From positions 434,001-498,000 of the forward strand of contig NZ_RZRU01000002.1 of NCBI RefSeq assembly GCF_003997495.1: a stretch of DNA of 64,000 nucleotides. Direction: 5' to 3'. The notes beneath the pieces were generated by a model. The model was not told where the DNA came from. It did no database searches and saw only the letters and a list, made by a program, of their open reading frames with translations. The first letter of the stretch is position 1, and every line of letters starts with the position of its first letter. Positions 17,404 to 26,103 of this stretch are shown here, piece after piece. The position numbers and the translations under genes were made by a program. Origin of the DNA: Mesorhizobium sp. M7A.F.Ca.US.008.03.1.1 (lineage in GTDB: Bacteria > Pseudomonadota > Alphaproteobacteria > Rhizobiales > Rhizobiaceae).

Positions 17404-17451
17404 ATGCATGTCGCGCAAAAGTGGCCCCGGTTTTGCGCAAACGACATGCAT
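17404..17451. repeat. 48-base palindromic repeat, copy 1
   Basis: Arms atgcatgtcg and cgacatgcat enclose a core with a second inverted pair around a ccccgg centre (gcgcaaaa / ttttgcgc). A copy of the same length lies in the opposite orientation at 23284-23331. It sits between the LysR gene and the aldehyde dehydrogenase. Confidence 0.82.
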
Positions 17452-17465
17452 GGAGCAAAGGCCTG

Positions 17466-17503
17466 AAGCGCATTGCTTGAATCCGTTCAATCGCGATGCG
17501 CTT
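17466..17503. repeat. Short palindromic repeat
   Basis: Arms aagcgcat and atgcgctt with an inner ttgaa/ttcaa pair. It directly follows the 48-base palindrome, giving a two-hairpin mosaic just downstream of the aldehyde dehydrogenase stop. It may act as a transcript end. Confidence 0.6.
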
Positions 17504-17513
17504 TGGGCGCCCA

Positions 17514-19004
17514 TCAGTATTTGATCCATGTCGTTTTGAGCGCGGTGTATTTGTCGAGCGCATGCAGCGACAGGTCGCGGCCGAAGCCGGATTGCTTGAA
17601 ACCGCCGAACGGCGTCATCGGGCTCAGCGCATCGACCGTGTTGACGGAAACCGTGCCGGCATGCAGCCGGCCGGCGATGCGATGCGCACGCGACAGGCTG
17701 TCCGTCCACAGCGATGCGGCGAGCCCGTAGGGGCTGTCATTGGCAATGCGGATCGCGTCGGCCTCGTCGTCGAAGGCGATGATCGAAAGCACCGGCCCGA
17801 AGATCTCGTCGCGGGCGAGCGGATCGGCAGGCGCGACATCGTCGAAGATGGTGGGTTGGACAAAGCTGCCGCGCCCGTTGACCATGACCAGGTCGCCGCC
17901 CGCGACCAGGCGCGCGGTTTTCTTGCCGGCCTCGACGAAGCGCATGACATTGGCCGCGTGGCGGCTATCGACCATCGCGCCCATCTTCGAAGCCGGATCG
18001 AGCGGATCGCCGGGTTGTGTGGCCGCCGCGCGCTGCACCAGTTTCTCCACCAGGGCATCCTTGACGCCGCGCTGGACGAGCAGGCGTGAGTTGGCGGAAC
18101 AGACTTCGCCCTGATTGAAGAAGATGCCGAACGCCGCCATGTCGGCCGCCGCGTCGAGATCGCTGCAATCGGCAAAGACGAGGTTCGGGCTCTTGCCGCC
18201 GGTTTCCAGCCAGACCTGCTTCATGTTCGACTGCCCGGAATACTGCAGGAACATCTTGCCCACCGCGGTCGAACCGGTGAAGGCAAGGCAATCGACATCC
18301 ATATGGCGGCCAAGCGCCTGGCCGGCGGTTTCGCCAAGGCCGGGCACCACATTGAGCACGCCGGCAGGCAGGCCCGCCTCCATCGCTAGCTCTGCCAGAA
18401 GCAGGGCCGACAGAGGCGACTGCTCGGCCGGTTTCAGCACCACCGAATTGCCCGCCGCCAGCGCCGGTGCACACTTCCAGGTCGCCATGTCGAGCGGGAA
18501 ATTCCACGGCACCACCGCGCCGACCACGCCAAGCGGCTCGCGCCGCACCAGCACCAGATCGCCTTCGCCGGTCGGCGCAACCTCGCCATAGATCTTGTCG
18601 ATGGCCTCGCCATACCACTGGAAGATCGCCGCCGAACCGGGAATGTCGACCGAGGCTGCATCCCTGACGAGTTTGCCCATGTCGAGCGATTCGAGAAGGG
18701 CCAGTTCATGCAGGTTTTCGCGCAGCAGCTGCGCCAGCCGCAGCAAGACCTCCTTGCGGTGCGCCGGTCTGGTGCGTGACCAGACGCCGGCGTTGAAGCT
18801 GCGCCGGGCGGCGGCAACCGCCAGATCGATGTCTTCCTCGCCGCAGGACGCCACCTCTGCCAGCACCTCGCCGGTTGCCGGATTGACGCTGGCGAAGGTC
18901 CGGCCCGAACGCGCCGCGACCGTCTTGCCGTCGATGAACGCCTTGTCGCGAAAGCGGATCGCGGACGCCTTGCCGATCCAGTCCTTGTGACTTAGCTCGC
19001 TCAT
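17514..19004 (-). CDS. Aldehyde dehydrogenase, PuuC-like
   Basis: A 496-residue NAD(P)-dependent aldehyde dehydrogenase. It has the VVPWNFPLDMATWK motif (about residue 160), the active Glu in LETGGKSPN (about 265) and the catalytic Cys in QGEVCSANSR (about 300). It resembles gamma-glutamyl-gamma-aminobutyraldehyde and related omega-amino-aldehyde dehydrogenases. Together with an amine-oxidising flavoprotein and a deacylase nearby it would convert the aldehyde released from an amine to an acid. DUF1028 and RidA genes lie immediately upstream on the same strand, spaced for one operon. Confidence 0.88.
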   Translation of the reverse strand: MSELSHKDWIGKASAIRFRDKAFIDGKTVAARSGRTFASVNPATGEVLAEVASCGEEDIDLAVAAARRSFNAGVWSRTRPAHRKEVLLRLAQLLRENLHELALLESLDMGKLVRDAASVDIPGSAAIFQWYGEAIDKIYGEVAPTGEGDLVLVRREPLGVVGAVVPWNFPLDMATWKCAPALAAGNSVVLKPAEQSPLSALLLAELAMEAGLPAGVLNVVPGLGETAGQALGRHMDVDCLAFTGSTAVGKMFLQYSGQSNMKQVWLETGGKSPNLVFADCSDLDAAADMAAFGIFFNQGEVCSANSRLLVQRGVKDALVEKLVQRAAATQPGDPLDPASKMGAMVDSRHAANVMRFVEAGKKTARLVAGGDLVMVNGRGSFVQPTIFDDVAPADPLARDEIFGPVLSIIAFDDEADAIRIANDSPYGLAASLWTDSLSRAHRIAGRLHAGTVSVNTVDALSPMTPFGGFKQSGFGRDLSLHALDKYTALKTTWIKY

Positions 19005-19025
19005 CGCAGGTGACCCCTGTCTTGA

Positions 19026-19700
19026 CTATTCATCGCCCGGCACGCCGTAGCTCGGCGCGTCGGATGGGTTGATGGCGCGGGTCACATACGCATCGAGCTG
19101 TGGCTTGTAGAGTTCCCACAACCTTGCCAGTTGCTCGATCGGGCAGTCGTCGGTCCAGTCGCAGCGCAGGTCGGCCACCGGCCATGCAACCTCGCGCACC
19201 AGCTTCATCCCGGCGGAATGGACAGGGCCGGCCTCGCCGCCGGCTTTCAGCGCGGCGCGCATAGTCGCGACGAGGCGGTCGCCGAGATGCCCCTCGGACG
19301 CCAGGAAGGCCTCGACCATGGCTTGCGGCACGCCGTCATGGGCCAGCATGTTGCCGCCGCAGGCGACATTGTCTGCTCGCGCCTCCGCCCAGATGCCAAG
19401 CGCCCTGGGTCCCGAATGGATCGCGGTCGTTCCGGCGGCATCGACAGCCAGCACCTGCCGGTATTCAGGATAGGCGCCGGTGCGCTTCAATATGGCAATC
19501 GCCTCCGCCGCCGACGCGCCGCGCGCCAGCAATTCGAGGCCGCGCAGGCCCAGCGTCGGATCGGTGACGTTCTGGCTGGCAATGGCGCCGGCGCCTGCCT
19601 GCGCATAGGCGCAACGCGCAGCCACGGCGGGCGACGAGGAGGACACCGCGACCCCGAACATGCCGGTGCGGCTGCACCGCGCGACAATGGAGAATGTCAT
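19026..19700 (-). CDS. DUF1028 family protein
   Basis: A 224-residue protein of the DUF1028 (Ntn-hydrolase-like) family, beginning MTFSIVARCSRTGMFGVAVSSS and containing GAGAIASQNVTDP, LGLRGLELLARGASA and GNMLAHDGVP. The function is unknown in general. The family is often found beside RidA, M20 hydrolases and amino-acid or opine catabolism genes, as here. No signal peptide is obvious. It lies 5 bases after the ridA stop and 21 bases before the aldehyde dehydrogenase. Confidence 0.88.
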   Translation of the reverse strand: MTFSIVARCSRTGMFGVAVSSSSPAVAARCAYAQAGAGAIASQNVTDPTLGLRGLELLARGASAAEAIAILKRTGAYPEYRQVLAVDAAGTTAIHSGPRALGIWAEARADNVACGGNMLAHDGVPQAMVEAFLASEGHLGDRLVATMRAALKAGGEAGPVHSAGMKLVREVAWPVADLRCDWTDDCPIEQLARLWELYKPQLDAYVTRAINPSDAPSYGVPGDE

Positions 19701-19705
19701 GACTT

Positions 19706-20146
19706 TTAATCCGGGATGATCGAAGTGCGATCATCCGGGATGACGGCGGTGCCATCGATCTCGACCAGCCAGTCCGGCCGCGCCAGGGCCTGCACGACAA
19801 GGCCGGTCGAAACCGGATGCACGCCTTTGATGTACTCGCCCATGGTGCGGTAGATCGCTTCGCGATGGCGCACGTCGGTGATGTAGACCACCACCTTGAC
19901 CAAATGCTCCATGGTGCCGCCGCACTCCTCGATCAGCTGGCGGATGTTCTGCATGACCTTGTGCGTCTGCTCGACCGGATCATGGCTGTCGATGTTCTTG
20001 GCCGTGTCGAGATCCTGCGGGCATTGGCCACGCAGATAGACGGTCTTGCCGCCCCGCGTAACGACCGCCTGGCACAGATCATTGTCGAGCTTCTGCTCGG
20101 GATAGGTGTCCTTGGTATTGAACTTGCGAATTCTTGTATGCGCCAT
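19706..20146 (-). CDS. RidA family (YjgF/Rid) protein
   Basis: A 146-residue Rid-superfamily protein that would hydrolyse reactive enamine/imine intermediates or a related amide. The core IRQLIEECGGTMEHLVKVVVYI and the C-terminal LVVQALARPDWLVEIDGTAVI are typical, but the key Arg of RidA proper is not clear, so it may belong to the Rid4-7 groups. The last codons (about residues 136-146) run into an inverted repeat (19716-19738), so the DDRTSIIPD tail looks added. First gene of the operon ridA-DUF1028-aldehyde dehydrogenase. Confidence 0.85.
   Translation of the reverse strand: MAHTRIRKFNTKDTYPEQKLDNDLCQAVVTRGGKTVYLRGQCPQDLDTAKNIDSHDPVEQTHKVMQNIRQLIEECGGTMEHLVKVVVYITDVRHREAIYRTMGEYIKGVHPVSTGLVVQALARPDWLVEIDGTAVIPDDRTSIIPD
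19716..19738. repeat. Small inverted repeat at the ridA 3' end
   Basis: Arms ggatgatcg and cgatcatcc with a 5-base spacer, lying within the last codons of the RidA gene and just before its stop. Similar ggatga/tcatcc hairpins occur at 38179-38200 and within 45185-45231, so this may be a member of a dispersed palindrome family. Confidence 0.55.
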
Positions 20147-20202
20147 CTTGGTCTCCGTCGGATCAGGCTCGAGGTCGGAATGTCCGTTTCAGGTGCCGTC
20201 TT

Positions 20203-21477
20203 CTATGCCACCTTGGTCTCGCGCTTTGCGAACGCATGGTAGGCCAGGTATTTGCGCTGCGTGGAAATATGGTCGGCCACATGCTGGGCGTCGTGCCAGA
20301 CGCCCCAGATGAAGCTCGACCCCCTGCGCGATTGCCAAGGCAGGCCCAGGAAATAGATCCCAGGCTCGGTCGACACACCGCGCTGGTGCCTGGGCTTGCC
20401 CTTTTCGTCGAACACATCGACCTTCAGCCAGTTGTAATCGACGGTGAATCCCGTTGCCCAGATCATCGAACCTATCCCGGCTTCCGCCAGGTTCAGCTCG
20501 AGAATGGGATCGGTCATGCATTGCGGGTCCGGGCCGATCTTGCGGGCCTCGGGCTCCGGGGGAAGGTCGAGGCCGTTGCGGGCGACATAGGCATCTGCCT
20601 CGTCCAGAACCGACATGTAATTCGCATCGCCGCGCGCGATATTTTTAGCCAGATCGGGCGCGAAGGTCATCACACCGTCCCTGTAGGATTCCGTCCGGCC
20701 AACCAGCGTCATCCCTTGCCCGGCAAGACGCCGGAAGTCGATCGTCTGGCCGCCCCGCGCACCGCTGACCGCGATGGTGACATGTTCGGTGCCGGGCGCC
20801 GGCGCCTGGGCGTCCCACTTGCCCAAAACCCCAAGCCACCAGCAGAAGTCACGCTCGCGATAGGCCCGCGGCGGCCGATCGTGCGGCCCGACCGAGAGAT
20901 ATACGCGCCTTCCCGCGCGCTGGAGCTCGTCGGCGATCTGCACGCCGGAAGATCCCGAGCCGACCACCAGCACCGCCCCTTCGGGCAGCTGGCCGGGATT
21001 GCGGTAGGCGCTGGAATGGATCTGCATCGGTCCGACATCACCGGGAACGACGGCCGGGATGACCGGATGCTGGAAAGCGCCGGTGGCGGCAACCACGCTC
21101 CTGGCTTCGATCAAGCCATCCGAGGTTTCGACCTGGAAGCCGGGACGGCCGACAAGCCTTTGCACTTTCCTGACCTCCACGCCGCAGCGGATGGGGGCAG
21201 CGATCATGTCGGCGTAAGCGACGAAATAGTCGGCGACCTTCTCCTTGCCGATAAAGGCATCCGGGCCGGCATTGGGAAATTCCATGCCGGGAAAACGGTC
21301 ATGCCAGGCGGGACCATTGGCAACCAGCGAGTCCCATCTTTCGGTACGCCAGCGCTCGGCGATGCGGCTCCGCTCGAGGACGAGATGAGGCACGCCGCAC
21401 TTGCTCAGATGCTCGCTCATGGCCAACCCCGCCTGGCCGCCGCCAACAACAAGCGTGTCTACTGTTTCGACTGGCAT
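20203..21477 (-). CDS. Flavin-containing monooxygenase-like NAD(P)/FAD protein
   Basis: A 424-residue flavoprotein with an FAD-binding Rossmann motif (VVGGGQAGLAMSEHL, residues 10-24), the monooxygenase block WDSLVANGPAWHDRFPG, and a second nucleotide-binding motif VVGSGSSGVQIADEL for NADPH. The tail FLGLPWQSRRGSSFIWGV is typical of the YUCCA-like/Trk-type group. The start MPVETVDT was chosen because AAAGGG lies 8 bases upstream; the longer frame has no supporting motif. It adjoins a GMC oxidoreductase and a taurine-type importer, suggesting oxidation of an imported organic compound; the substrate is unknown. Confidence 0.83.
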   Translation of the reverse strand: MPVETVDTLVVGGGQAGLAMSEHLSKCGVPHLVLERSRIAERWRTERWDSLVANGPAWHDRFPGMEFPNAGPDAFIGKEKVADYFVAYADMIAAPIRCGVEVRKVQRLVGRPGFQVETSDGLIEARSVVAATGAFQHPVIPAVVPGDVGPMQIHSSAYRNPGQLPEGAVLVVGSGSSGVQIADELQRAGRRVYLSVGPHDRPPRAYRERDFCWWLGVLGKWDAQAPAPGTEHVTIAVSGARGGQTIDFRRLAGQGMTLVGRTESYRDGVMTFAPDLAKNIARGDANYMSVLDEADAYVARNGLDLPPEPEARKIGPDPQCMTDPILELNLAEAGIGSMIWATGFTVDYNWLKVDVFDEKGKPRHQRGVSTEPGIYFLGLPWQSRRGSSFIWGVWHDAQHVADHISTQRKYLAYHAFAKRETKVA

Positions 21478-21630
21478 TTCAGCGGCCCTTTCTGGCTCTC
21501 CCCGAGAGTTCTGCGCATGCGGCGGAGGTCTGGTCATTGGTTTACTGGAGGGACCGGACAGCGAAAATTACGATTTCACGTGGCAGTGGTTAGCTTGTCC
21601 CTAAATGCTGAATTGGCCGCGCGCAGACGG

Positions 21631-23235
21631 TTACGCCAGTATTGCCATAGCCGCCTTTTCGCCAATCATCATGGAGGGCGCATTGGTGTTGCCACCGATC
21701 AATGTCGGCATGACGGAGGCATCGGCGACGCGCAGATTGTCGAAGCCGCGCACCTTGAGGCCGGCGGGATCAACCACCGCCATGGCGTCGTTGCCCATCC
21801 TGGCCGTGCCAACCGGATGATAGACGGTGAGAGCCTCGGCACGCAGATAGGCGAGAATCTCGTCGTCGGTGTTCACGTCAGGTCCAGGCAGGATTTCCGG
21901 TCCGCGGATGCCGTCAAAAGCCGGCGAAGCAAGGATCGAACGCGCGACCTTTATGCCCTCGGCGAGGGTCAGGGCATCCTGTTCGTCACTGAAGAAGCGA
22001 TGGTCTATGAGCATATTGCGGCGGGTGCCGTCGCGTTGAAGCGTGATTTCGCCGACGCTCCCGGGTCTCAACACACAAGTGTGCACGGCATAGCCGTGGC
22101 CATATTCGACGAGCCGGCCGCGATGGCTGCGATAGCCCGGCACGAAGTGGAACTGAATGTCGGGTATGCTCCCGGCATACTTCGTCCTGGCAAAGCCGCC
22201 GGCTTCGACATAGTTGGTCGTCAGCATGCCTTTGCGCCGGGCGAAATACTGGAACGGCGCCGCCAGCATCGCCGGAAGATTGCCGACCGAAAGGCCGAGC
22301 GTCTTGCGGCTGTTCGATCGCACCGTGATCATGCCATCGACATGGTCGCGCAAGTTCTTGCCGACGCCCGGCAGGTTCGCGACCGGTTCAATCCCCGCTG
22401 CTTTCAGCTCCCCGGCCGGGCCGACGCCGGAAGCAAGCAGAATGCGCGGCGATCCGATCGCACCCGCGCTGAGGACCACTTCGGCTCGACATCCTAACCG
22501 TTGGGTTGCGCCGTCCCTGATAACGTTGACGCCGGTGACGCGCCCGCGTTCAATCGCCAGATCGAGAACCTCGACGCCTGACAATATCCGCAGATTCGAG
22601 CGGCCGAGAACCGGCCGGACAAAGGCGCTGTAGGCCGAGAAGCGCTCGCCTCTGTTCTGGGTGACGTTGTAGATGCCGAGGCCGAGTTGGCCAGCGGCAT
22701 TGAAGTCGCGGTTCTCGGGCAGGCCTACGCCTCTGCCCGCCTCAACCCACAGCCTGGATATGACGCTGGGATCGCGCGGATTGTCGACCAGCAATTCGCC
22801 GTCGAATCCATGATAGGCGGGGCTCTGCAACAGGCAGTTCCGCTCCAATTTCTTGAAGACCGGCAGGACATCGGCATAGGACCACCCGGCGCAGCCAAGC
22901 GCTGCCCATTCATCGTAGTCCTGCGCGGCGCCACGAATATAAACCATCGAGTTGATCGAACTCGACCCGCCAAGAACCTTGCCCCGGTTGACCGGTATGC
23001 GGCGGTTGTTGAGCAGCGGCTGCGGCACACCCTTGTAGCCGTAGTCGAAGTTCGGATTGCCGTAGAGCGAGAGAATGCCGGCCGGCACGCGCACCCTGGT
23101 GCGGTCGTCGCTACCGCCCGCCTCGATCAGGCAGACTCGAACTGCCGGGTCTGCGCTCAGCCTGTTTGCCAAGACACAGCCGGCCGAACCCGCACCAATG
23201 ACGATATAGTCAAATTCCGTCGCCTCGATGCTCAT
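21631..23235 (-). CDS. GMC-family oxidoreductase (choline/alcohol dehydrogenase type)
   Basis: A 534-residue FAD enzyme that oxidises an alcohol to an aldehyde. The N-terminal dinucleotide fold is VIGAGSAGCVLANRL, signature 1 is GKVLGGSSSINSMVYIRG, and the C-terminal active-site region is YHPVGTARMG followed by GGNTNAPSMMIGEKAA with the usual His and Asn. The start MSIEATEFD gives the family N-terminus; 18 residues further upstream are unlike it. It lies between the monooxygenase and the ABC genes, all on the minus strand. Confidence 0.88.
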   Translation of the reverse strand: MSIEATEFDYIVIGAGSAGCVLANRLSADPAVRVCLIEAGGSDDRTRVRVPAGILSLYGNPNFDYGYKGVPQPLLNNRRIPVNRGKVLGGSSSINSMVYIRGAAQDYDEWAALGCAGWSYADVLPVFKKLERNCLLQSPAYHGFDGELLVDNPRDPSVISRLWVEAGRGVGLPENRDFNAAGQLGLGIYNVTQNRGERFSAYSAFVRPVLGRSNLRILSGVEVLDLAIERGRVTGVNVIRDGATQRLGCRAEVVLSAGAIGSPRILLASGVGPAGELKAAGIEPVANLPGVGKNLRDHVDGMITVRSNSRKTLGLSVGNLPAMLAAPFQYFARRKGMLTTNYVEAGGFARTKYAGSIPDIQFHFVPGYRSHRGRLVEYGHGYAVHTCVLRPGSVGEITLQRDGTRRNMLIDHRFFSDEQDALTLAEGIKVARSILASPAFDGIRGPEILPGPDVNTDDEILAYLRAEALTVYHPVGTARMGNDAMAVVDPAGLKVRGFDNLRVADASVMPTLIGGNTNAPSMMIGEKAAMAILA

Positions 23236-23283
23236 GCCTTGCCCGTTTCGTGATCCACACCGAAGACTGCCGACGTCTGTTTC

Positions 23284-23331
23284 ATGCATGTCGTCTTCCC
23301 AAAACCGGGGTCACTTTTGGGCGACATGCAT
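23284..23331. repeat. 48-base palindromic repeat, copy 2
   Basis: Arms atgcatgtcg and cgacatgcat with a ccccgg-centred core, equal in length to 17404-17451 and in the opposite orientation. Its right edge touches the stop codon of the ABC ATPase gene. Confidence 0.82.
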
Positions 23332-24134
23332 TAGTGCTCGTCGTCTTCGTCGTTCTTCAGGAGCTCGAGGATCTCCCGCTTCATGGCGATGAAGTTCGGC
23401 TCCATGACCAGATCCATGCTGCGTGGGCGCGGGAGGCCTACGCGGATTTCCTTCTTGATCTGACCGGGCCGGCCGGACATGACGAGCACCCTGTCCGCCA
23501 GCAGGATCGCCTCGTCGATGTCATGGGTAACGAACAGGACCGTCTTCTTGGAATGATCCCAGATCCTCAGCAGAAGCTCCTGCATGCTGTGACGGGTTTG
23601 GCTGTCGAGCGCTCCAAAAGGCTCATCCATCAGCAGCACGTCCGGATCATTGGCGAGCGCGCGCGCAATTGCAACGCGCTGCTTCATGCCGCCTGAGAGC
23701 TGCGACGGGTAATGGTTGGCGAACTTTGCCAGACCGACCTCGCGGAGAAAATGCTCGACAATGGCCCTGCGCTCGGCTGGCGCAATGCCCTTCCGCTTCG
23801 GGCCATATTCGACGTTCTGCGCCACCGTAAGCCAGGGAAACAGCGTATAGGCCTGAAACACCATGCCGCGATCCGGGCCCGGCTCGGTGACTGGCTTGCC
23901 GCCGACAACGATCATGCCCCCGGTGCGCTCCTCAAGACCGGCGACGAGATAAAGCAGGCTCGACTTGCCGCAGCCGGATGGGCCGACGATCACACAGAAC
24001 TCGTTGGGCACGACATGAAAGGAAATGCCATCCAGCGCCAGCACCGCATTGTCACCCTTGCCGTAGCGCAGGACCACATTGTCGATGCCTATGTCGGAAC
24101 TCTTTGGTTTCGTCGTAAGATTCAGGGCGTCCAT
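23331..24134 (-). CDS. ABC importer ATP-binding protein, taurine/sulfonate type
   Basis: A 267-residue ATPase of the SsuB/TauB/NrtD class. Walker A is GPSGCGKSS, the signature is [15 protein letters not shown], Walker B is [12 protein letters not shown], followed by FVTHDIDEA. The start MDALNLTTK is used because it lies 13 bases after the permease stop; an upstream in-frame ATG would overlap that gene. It ends with an acidic tail (NDEDDEH) and its stop codon abuts a palindromic repeat. Confidence 0.9.
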   Translation of the reverse strand: MDALNLTTKPKSSDIGIDNVVLRYGKGDNAVLALDGISFHVVPNEFCVIVGPSGCGKSSLLYLVAGLEERTGGMIVVGGKPVTEPGPDRGMVFQAYTLFPWLTVAQNVEYGPKRKGIAPAERRAIVEHFLREVGLAKFANHYPSQLSGGMKQRVAIARALANDPDVLLMDEPFGALDSQTRHSMQELLLRIWDHSKKTVLFVTHDIDEAILLADRVLVMSGRPGQIKKEIRVGLPRPRSMDLVMEPNFIAMKREILELLKNDEDDEH

Positions 24135-24147
24135 GTGTGCGCGTTCC

Positions 24148-25014
24148 TCAATTGGCCCAGGGAGCGACGAGGCGGCGGATGCCCCGGAACAATTGGTCGG
24201 TGCAAAGACCAAGGATGCCGATCATGGCGATGGCCATGAAGATCACGTCGACCTGAAAGCCGCGCATGGCTTTGAGCGAGATGTAGCCAAGCCCGCTGCG
24301 GGCGGCGACGAGTTCGGCCACGACGAGATAGGTCCAGGCCCAGCCCATGGTGACGCGCAGCACATCCAGCACGCTCGGAAGCGTGGCCGGAAAGACGATG
24401 TGGAAGACCGTGTCGCCTCGTTTCGTGCCGAGCGTATAGGCTGCGTTGACGAGGTCGCGCTGGACGCTGCGGGCGCTGTCGGCGACCATGACGAGCTGCT
24501 GGAAGAAGACGCCGAAGACGATGACGGCAACGCGCTGCTCGATGCCGATGCCGATCCACAGGATGAAAAGCGGCACGAAGGATGTCACCGGCAGATAGCG
24601 TATGAAATTGACCAACGGTTCGAGAACGGCCTGGACGATGCGGTAGGTGCCCATCGTCAATCCAAGCGGCACCGCAACGATGCTCGAAAGGACGAAGCCG
24701 ATCAACACCACCTGGACGCTGGCGAAAACATGCTCCCACAACGACCCGTCAAGCGCCATGCTGATGGTGGTGGACAACACGGATTCGGGGCGAGGCAGGA
24801 ACATTTCCTTGACCGCTCCGGAATAGGTCAGTGCGAACCAGCCGCCGATGACGGCGATCCAGACCATGAAGCCCAGCGTGATGGAAAGAGAGCGCGGCAC
24901 AGCCCGAAACGGTGTGGCGATGACTTTCAGGACGGATCGACCGGCCTGACCTGCTTCCACTCTCGCGGTCACGCCATTGCTGACCAGAGAGCTCGTGTTC
25001 GGTGCTAGTGTCAC
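24148..25014 (-). CDS. ABC importer permease, taurine/sulfonate type
   Basis: A 288-residue inner-membrane permease of the SsuC/TauC class with about six hydrophobic segments, the first at LGFMVWIAVIGGWFALTY (about residues 47-64). The cytoplasmic EAA-like loop is near VNAAYTLGTKRGDTVFHIVFP. It forms the transporter with the ATPase downstream and the binding protein upstream. The ATG at 25014 follows a GGG-rich stretch that could serve as ribosome site. Confidence 0.9.
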   Translation of the reverse strand: MTLAPNTSSLVSNGVTARVEAGQAGRSVLKVIATPFRAVPRSLSITLGFMVWIAVIGGWFALTYSGAVKEMFLPRPESVLSTTISMALDGSLWEHVFASVQVVLIGFVLSSIVAVPLGLTMGTYRIVQAVLEPLVNFIRYLPVTSFVPLFILWIGIGIEQRVAVIVFGVFFQQLVMVADSARSVQRDLVNAAYTLGTKRGDTVFHIVFPATLPSVLDVLRVTMGWAWTYLVVAELVAARSGLGYISLKAMRGFQVDVIFMAIAMIGILGLCTDQLFRGIRRLVAPWAN

Positions 25015-25110
25015 GGGATACCCTTTTGGGCCGCTTGGACCGGAGGCGCGAGGTCCGCCTCCGGTTCAGCCAAATCACTTTGCAAGGCCAAGTTACTTTC
25101 CAAGGCCAAG

Positions 25111-26103
25111 CTATTTTGCAAGGAAGGACGTATCGACTAGGTCGTCGTACTTGATGTCCATCTTGAGCTTGCCGAAGCCGCCCCAGATATCGCCACCCAG
25201 CTTGATCAGCTTGCCGGCTTCGCCAGTCTCGCCACCGGCGAAGAATTCGGCGTTACGCTGCTTGCCGTAGAAGTTCACGCCAGCGGCCGAGGAGGCGAAG
25301 TCCTTCGGATCCTTCAGCCAGCCGCCGACGCCTTTGGCCATCACCTCATACGCCTTCTCAGGATTCTCCTTGATGAACTCGTTGGCCTTGTAGAGGCCCT
25401 TCACCAGCGCCTCGACATCTCCGGGGTTCTTCGTGATGTAGTCGCAGTTGAGCGCCACCACATCAACGATCAAGCCGGGCGTCTTGGAGGAGTCGATCAG
25501 CACCTGGCCCTTGTTTTCCTTCTTGGCCAGCGTCAGATGCGGTTCCCAGGTGACGGCAACGGGAATGCGGTCGGCCATGAAGGCGGCGGCGGCATCGTCC
25601 GCCGTCATATTGGTGATCTTCACATCGGCCTGGGTCAGACCGGCCTGCTTGAGCAGGACATTGAACCAGAACTGCGACACTGACCCCTCGTTCAGCGCAA
25701 CGTCCATGCCCTTGAGGTCGGCGATGCTCTTGACCCCGCTAGGCGCGAGCACGCCATCGCCGCCATGGCTGTCATCCAGCGCATAGACAGACTTGAAGCA
25801 GACATCCTTCGAACGATACTTCATGATCTCGTCGACGGTCGAGGCGCTGCCGTCGAGCTCGCCCGCGGCAACAGCCGCCATATACAGCGATGCTTCCTCG
25901 ATGATTTCGAGCGAGACATCGAGCCCACCTTCCTTGAAGTAGCCCATGTCACGGGCAAGGAAGAGCGGCCCGTATCCCACCCAGGTCGTCATGCCCAGTT
26001 TCAAGCTGCCAGCTTCGGCGTGGAGGCTCACCGATATGGCGCTCAGGGCAATGCCGGCCACAAGCGCGGCCCGGCGAAACTTCGAGATTATTGTTGTCAT
26101 CAC
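25111..26103 (-). CDS. ABC importer substrate-binding protein, NMT1/SsuA-like
   Basis: A 330-residue periplasmic binding protein with a Sec signal peptide (MTTIISKFRRAALVAGIALSA, cleavage near HAEA-GS). The core LKLGMTTWVGYGPLFLARDMGYFKEGGLDV is the usual opening of the NMT1/THI5-like and taurine/sulfonate binding families. The ligand is unknown. The 96 bases to the permease contain short direct repeats of aaggccaag. Start ATG at 26103 or at the next codon. Confidence 0.88.
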   Translation of the reverse strand: MMTTIISKFRRAALVAGIALSAISVSLHAEAGSLKLGMTTWVGYGPLFLARDMGYFKEGGLDVSLEIIEEASLYMAAVAAGELDGSASTVDEIMKYRSKDVCFKSVYALDDSHGGDGVLAPSGVKSIADLKGMDVALNEGSVSQFWFNVLLKQAGLTQADVKITNMTADDAAAAFMADRIPVAVTWEPHLTLAKKENKGQVLIDSSKTPGLIVDVVALNCDYITKNPGDVEALVKGLYKANEFIKENPEKAYEVMAKGVGGWLKDPKDFASSAAGVNFYGKQRNAEFFAGGETGEAGKLIKLGGDIWGGFGKLKMDIKYDDLVDTSFLAK

